Shown one piece after another: positions 60,618 through 64,000 of a DNA stretch of 64,000 nucleotides. The number at the start of each line of letters is the position of its first letter. Position 1 is the stretch's first letter. The position numbers and the translations under genes are program-made. Below the pieces are notes generated by a model. It did no database searches. It saw nothing but the letters and a program-made list of their open reading frames with translations, and was not told where the DNA came from. The stretch comes from Arachis hypogaea (taxonomy: Eukaryota; Streptophyta; Magnoliopsida; Fabales; Fabaceae): contig NC_092052.1 in assembly GCF_003086295.3 (NCBI RefSeq), forward strand, positions 17,266,346-17,330,345, given 5' to 3'.

Positions 60618-60855
60618 GTTTAATTATTTTATTGGTCCCTATAGTTTCACGAAATTTTTAATTAGGTCACTGTACTTTTTTTTTTCTTTTAATTGAGTCT
60701 TTGTACCAAAATTGTTTTTAGTTAGGTCTCTATATTTTTTTCCTTTTATTTGGGTCATTGTACCAATTTTTTTTTTAGTTGAGTCCTTATAAAATTAAGC
60801 CAATTATTGCTAAGAAGGACCTAATTAAAAAAAATTAGCATAAAGATCCAATATA
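60618..60855. mobile_element. Solo terminal repeat related to the 3.3 kb MULE
   Basis: It starts GGTTTAATTATTTTATTGG and continues 'ggtccctatagtttcacg' and 'ttaattaggtc', aligning with the left end of the element at 18874. No interior or matching right end is seen, so it is a truncated family member. Confidence 0.8.
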
Positions 60856-61315
60856 ATTAAAATTTTTTTTAATAATATTCTTAACCAATACCCTCAAGTA
60901 ATAAGTTAGCATTTGTTTCGGGGTCACACACGTCAAAAGGCACACGATTAAGAAAGGTTAAACAATGTCAGCACCTAGTAGTTATTACCACACAGAATGT
61001 GTTTTAACTTTTAAAGCACAATGATAAGAGATAAGAAAGATGGCCGTGCCAAACAAGAAAGTGAGAAAGTGACTTTACATTTTGCATTTGCAATGCCAAA
61101 GTCACATGTTTGTGATTGTTGGTCAATACTGTCACTATGAAATCCATAAAGTATAGAAAACTTTCCAAGAAGGTTCACTTCACTTGAAGCCCCAATCAGA
61201 GACATGTAGGTCCGTTATTCCAATATTAGTTTGGAAGTAATAACAAATACTAATAATTCAAACAAAAAAGTAAAGCAAAACATTTTATCTAGGTGCTCAT
61301 TATTTTTTAACAAAG
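60856..61315. other. Possible 5' LTR or flank of the copia element
   Basis: No gene is seen. It lies directly before a PBS-like site, so part of it may be the 5' LTR of the copia element, but without the 3' copy (off the window) its limits cannot be set. Confidence 0.35.
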
Positions 61316-64000
61316 TGGTACTCAGAGTTTTAATTGTTTATTTTTGTGCGATTAAATGGACAAAAATATTTAAGGGTCAAATATAGTCAAATTAAAAAAA
61401 ATTACTTGAATTGAAAAACCTTTATAAAAGATATGCTATACAACAACGACTTGTATGATCTTATACAAGGGAATAAATCTAAAGGTACCAAATCTGATAC
61501 TTAATGGAAGAAGTTAAATCGAAAGGTAGTTGCTTTAATTAGGCAATGACTTGATTTTAGCGTGTATCCACATGTTGATAAAAAAACAAAGACAAAAAAA
61601 CTGCTACTATCGTTTATAAATATCTTATTACCTATGATGAAAATTATGTTAATTTTGTCTGTGATGGTTCTACTTGGATTATGGACTTTGGTACTTCATA
61701 TCATGCCACTCCGTGGTGTGAATTTTTCACTTCTTATACTGTTGAAAATTTTTGCAAGATCAAATTGAAAAATAAAGGGGTGTGTGATACCATTGGCATG
61801 GGTGATGTGTGGCTTGAAACCAACATGGAATGCAAGTTGCAGTTGAAGAATGTTAGGCATGCACCAGATATGCAGTTCAATCTGATTTCAGTGAAAGCAC
61901 TGAATCAAGAAGGATATTTGCACTTCTTTTAGTAGTGGAAAATACAAGATTACCAAAAGAGTTGCTAAAGAAGACAATAGTCTCACTACTCTCTACCAGT
62001 TGCAAGTAAATTTATGCAAATAAGAGGTAAATATAGCTGATGATTCCTCTTCTAATTTGTGGCATATGCGTCTTGGTCACTTGAGCGAGAAAGGACTAAG
62101 CGTCTTACTCAAGAAGTACTCACTTCCCATGAAAGGTACAACTTTTAATACTTGTACTCATTGTTTTGTTGGAAAGCTTGCTAGAGTATCATTTCATAGT
62201 TCTGGACCTCATAGGAGATCACATGTTCTAGATTTAGTTCACACTGATGTTTTCACTATGGATGCTAAGACTCTAGGTGGTGCATCATGTTTTGTTACTT
62301 TTAGTGATAATTATTCTTGAAAAGTGTAGACTTTTGTTTTGAAATCTAAAAACCAGGTGTTCGATATCTTCAAGCACTTTCATGCAAGTGGTGAAAGAGA
62401 AACAGGAAAGAAATTGAAATGTGTTCGAACATATAATGGTGGTGAATATAAGAGTCCGTTTGAAGAGTATTGCAAAGGACATGGGATTAAACTTGAGAAG
62501 ATAGTTCATAAGACTCCCCAACATAATGGAGTTACAGAGAGAATGAATCGCACTGTCAATGATATAATTCGGTGTATGCTCTCTCATGCAAAGTTGCCTA
62601 AATCCTTTTGGAGTGAATCGATGAGGACTACAGTAGATGTGATCAATCTTTTTCCTTTAGTTCCACTAAATGGTGATGTTCTAGAGAAAGTTTGGAGAGA
62701 GCAAGATGTCTCTTATAGTCACTTGCAAGTGTTCGGCTATAGAGATTTTGTTCACATTCTTAGAGATGAAAGGTCCAAAATTGATGAAAAGTCAAAGCAG
62801 TGTATCTTCATGGGTTATGGTCACGAAGACTTTGGTTATAGATTATGAAATCCGGTGAGCAAGAAAATAATTAGAAGTTGATATGTGATTTTTTTTTTTT
62901 AAGACCAAACTATTGAAGAACTTAAGAAGATAAATAAGCCAACAATAACTGTTGAACGTTCTGCTGATGATGAACCTGGTCCTTTCACTAGACCTCCTAT
63001 TGATGGAGAAGATGTACAAGTTGATAATGATGGTGATGATTTTCATGATGAACCTACACCTCAATCTAAGGTGCCAGATGCAGAAGTTCCACCAGATGTT
63101 GAAGTTCTACCTGAATCACCAGTTGAAACTAAATTAAGAAGATCTACTAGAGAGTGTCATCCTTCTCAAAGATACTCTCCTCATGAGTATGTGATGAATA
63201 CTAAGATTGGAAAGCTAGAGAGCTACCAGGAAGCTATGTCTGATGAGCATAAGAAAGATTGGTTGAAGGCCATGCAAGAAGAAATAAAATCCTTGCATGA
63301 GAATCATACATTTGAATTGGTGAAGTTGTCGAGTGGTAAGAGAGCATTCAAAGAATAAATGGGTATTCAAATTAAAAGTAGATGAAAATATCTCACGACC
63401 AAGGTACAAAACTCGGTTGGTTGTTAAAGGTTTTAAGTAGAAGAAAGGTATTGATTTTGAAGAGATTTTCTCTCCAGTTGTGAAGATGTCTTCTATTCGA
63501 ATTGTGCTTGGATTGACAACTATCTTGAATTTAGAGGTTAAGCAGCTTGATGTGAAAACTGCATTTCTTCATGATGACATAGATAAAGAAATTTATATGG
63601 AACAACCAGAGATTTTCGAGATTAAAGGAAAGGAGCATCTTGTCTGCAAGTTGAAGAAAAACTTATATGGGTTGAAGCAAGCGCCAAGGTAGTGGTACAC
63701 GAAATTTGATTCTTTCATGGAAGGTCGTGGGTATAGTAAGACTTTTTCTGATCATTGTGTGTATGTTAAAAAATTCTCTGATAGTGATTTTATAATTCTC
63801 TTACTTTATGTTGATGACATATTGATTATTGATCATGATACTAAAAAGATTGAAATTTTTAAGAAAGACTTGAACAAATCCTTTGCTATGAAGGATTTGG
63901 GTCCTGCAAAGAAAATCCTTGGTATAAGTATCACTTGTGACATGAAGAATGAAAAATGTGATTGTTGTAGCAGAAGTATATTGAGAATATTTTAGAAAGG
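61316..64000 (+). mobile_element. Ty1/copia retrotransposon, decayed, cut by the window end
   Basis: TGGTACTCAGAG at 61316-61327 resembles a primer-binding site for initiator Met tRNA. After it, gag, protease, integrase and reverse transcriptase pieces follow in copia order. The RNase H and 3' LTR would lie beyond 64000. Confidence 0.85.
61390..64000 (+). pseudogene. Copia gag-pol polyprotein relic
   Basis: Gag is reduced to a short piece (WKKLNRKVVALIRQ, then LDFSVYPHV) that runs almost at once into the protease region, so the gag middle and zinc knuckle are missing. The protease site reads WIMDFGTSYHATP where D-S-G is usual. The integrase part has LWHMRLGHLSEKGLSVL, CTHCFVGK and TPQHNGVTERMNRTV. 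The connection has RRSTRECHPSQRY. Reverse transcriptase shows QLDVKTAFLHDDIDKEIYME, LKKNLYGLKQAPR and LLLYVDDILII with the YVDD box (about 63808-63830). Stops lie near 61932, 62318, 62848, 63358 and 63692. It is partial because the window ends. Confidence 0.9.

Noticed and set aside
1..64000. CRISPR arrays, rRNA, operons or bacterial-type genes
   Set aside because: Introns, plant gene families and plant transposons throughout show nuclear plant DNA. No regularly spaced repeat-spacer array was seen.

Overview
This 64 kb window is nuclear plant DNA: AT-rich, with intron-containing genes separated by dense and partly nested transposable elements. The genes are eudicot. Several repeats look like those abundant in legumes, and in peanut (Arachis) in particular: a small MITE with GTGCAGT ends, a FAR1-type Mutator-like element (MULE) with GGGTGTATA arrays, and an LTR carrying a GCGTTTAGCGCC-type motif. 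The species is my inference from remembered repeat types, not proven. I see no rRNA, tRNA gene, CRISPR array or organelle DNA.

Five host genes appear intact. (1) A DYW-type PPR protein resembling Arabidopsis DYW2 (At2g15690), minus strand, 5936-7663. (2) A PLATZ zinc-finger transcription factor, plus strand, 11353-14124, four coding exons, 212 aa. A broken PLATZ copy lies about 9 kb upstream at 956-2948. (3) A PHD-finger protein of the MMD1/DUET and At1g33420 family, minus strand, 15200-18163, three exons, 696 aa. (4) A cytosolic NADP-dependent isocitrate dehydrogenase, minus strand, 27882-31723, fifteen exons, 411 aa. (5) An ARMC7-like armadillo protein, minus strand, 42962-44501, six exons, 178 aa. 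I rebuilt the exons by hand from GT/AG sites, and all reading phases close. These genes act in unrelated processes: organelle RNA editing, transcription, meiotic or chromatin regulation, NADPH supply, and an ARM scaffold.

The rest is mostly mobile DNA. A 3.3 kb MULE (18874-22169) has a perfect 9-bp target duplication. A 5.96 kb MULE (32961-38915) has a 10-bp duplication and a nearly whole but dead transposase. Both carry a second gene, convergent with the transposase, for a GRF zinc-finger protein with a coiled coil and a C-terminal membrane segment. A FAR1-type MULE (about 23378-27039) holds telomere-like repeats and has a 524-bp hAT MITE nested near its end. Three related non-autonomous hAT elements with GC-rich cores lie at 8070-10160, 45079-46825 and 47007-48747; the second carries a Kelch-repeat gene fragment. 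The right third holds an L1-type LINE (49913-54757), a RICESLEEPER-type hAT transposase relic split by a solo LTR (55112-59668), MULE end fragments, and a decayed Ty1/copia element that runs off the window end.

The most interesting signal is the MULE-borne GRF zinc-finger, coiled-coil, tail-anchored protein. It occurs in two MULEs with different termini, each time tail-to-tail with the transposase gene.
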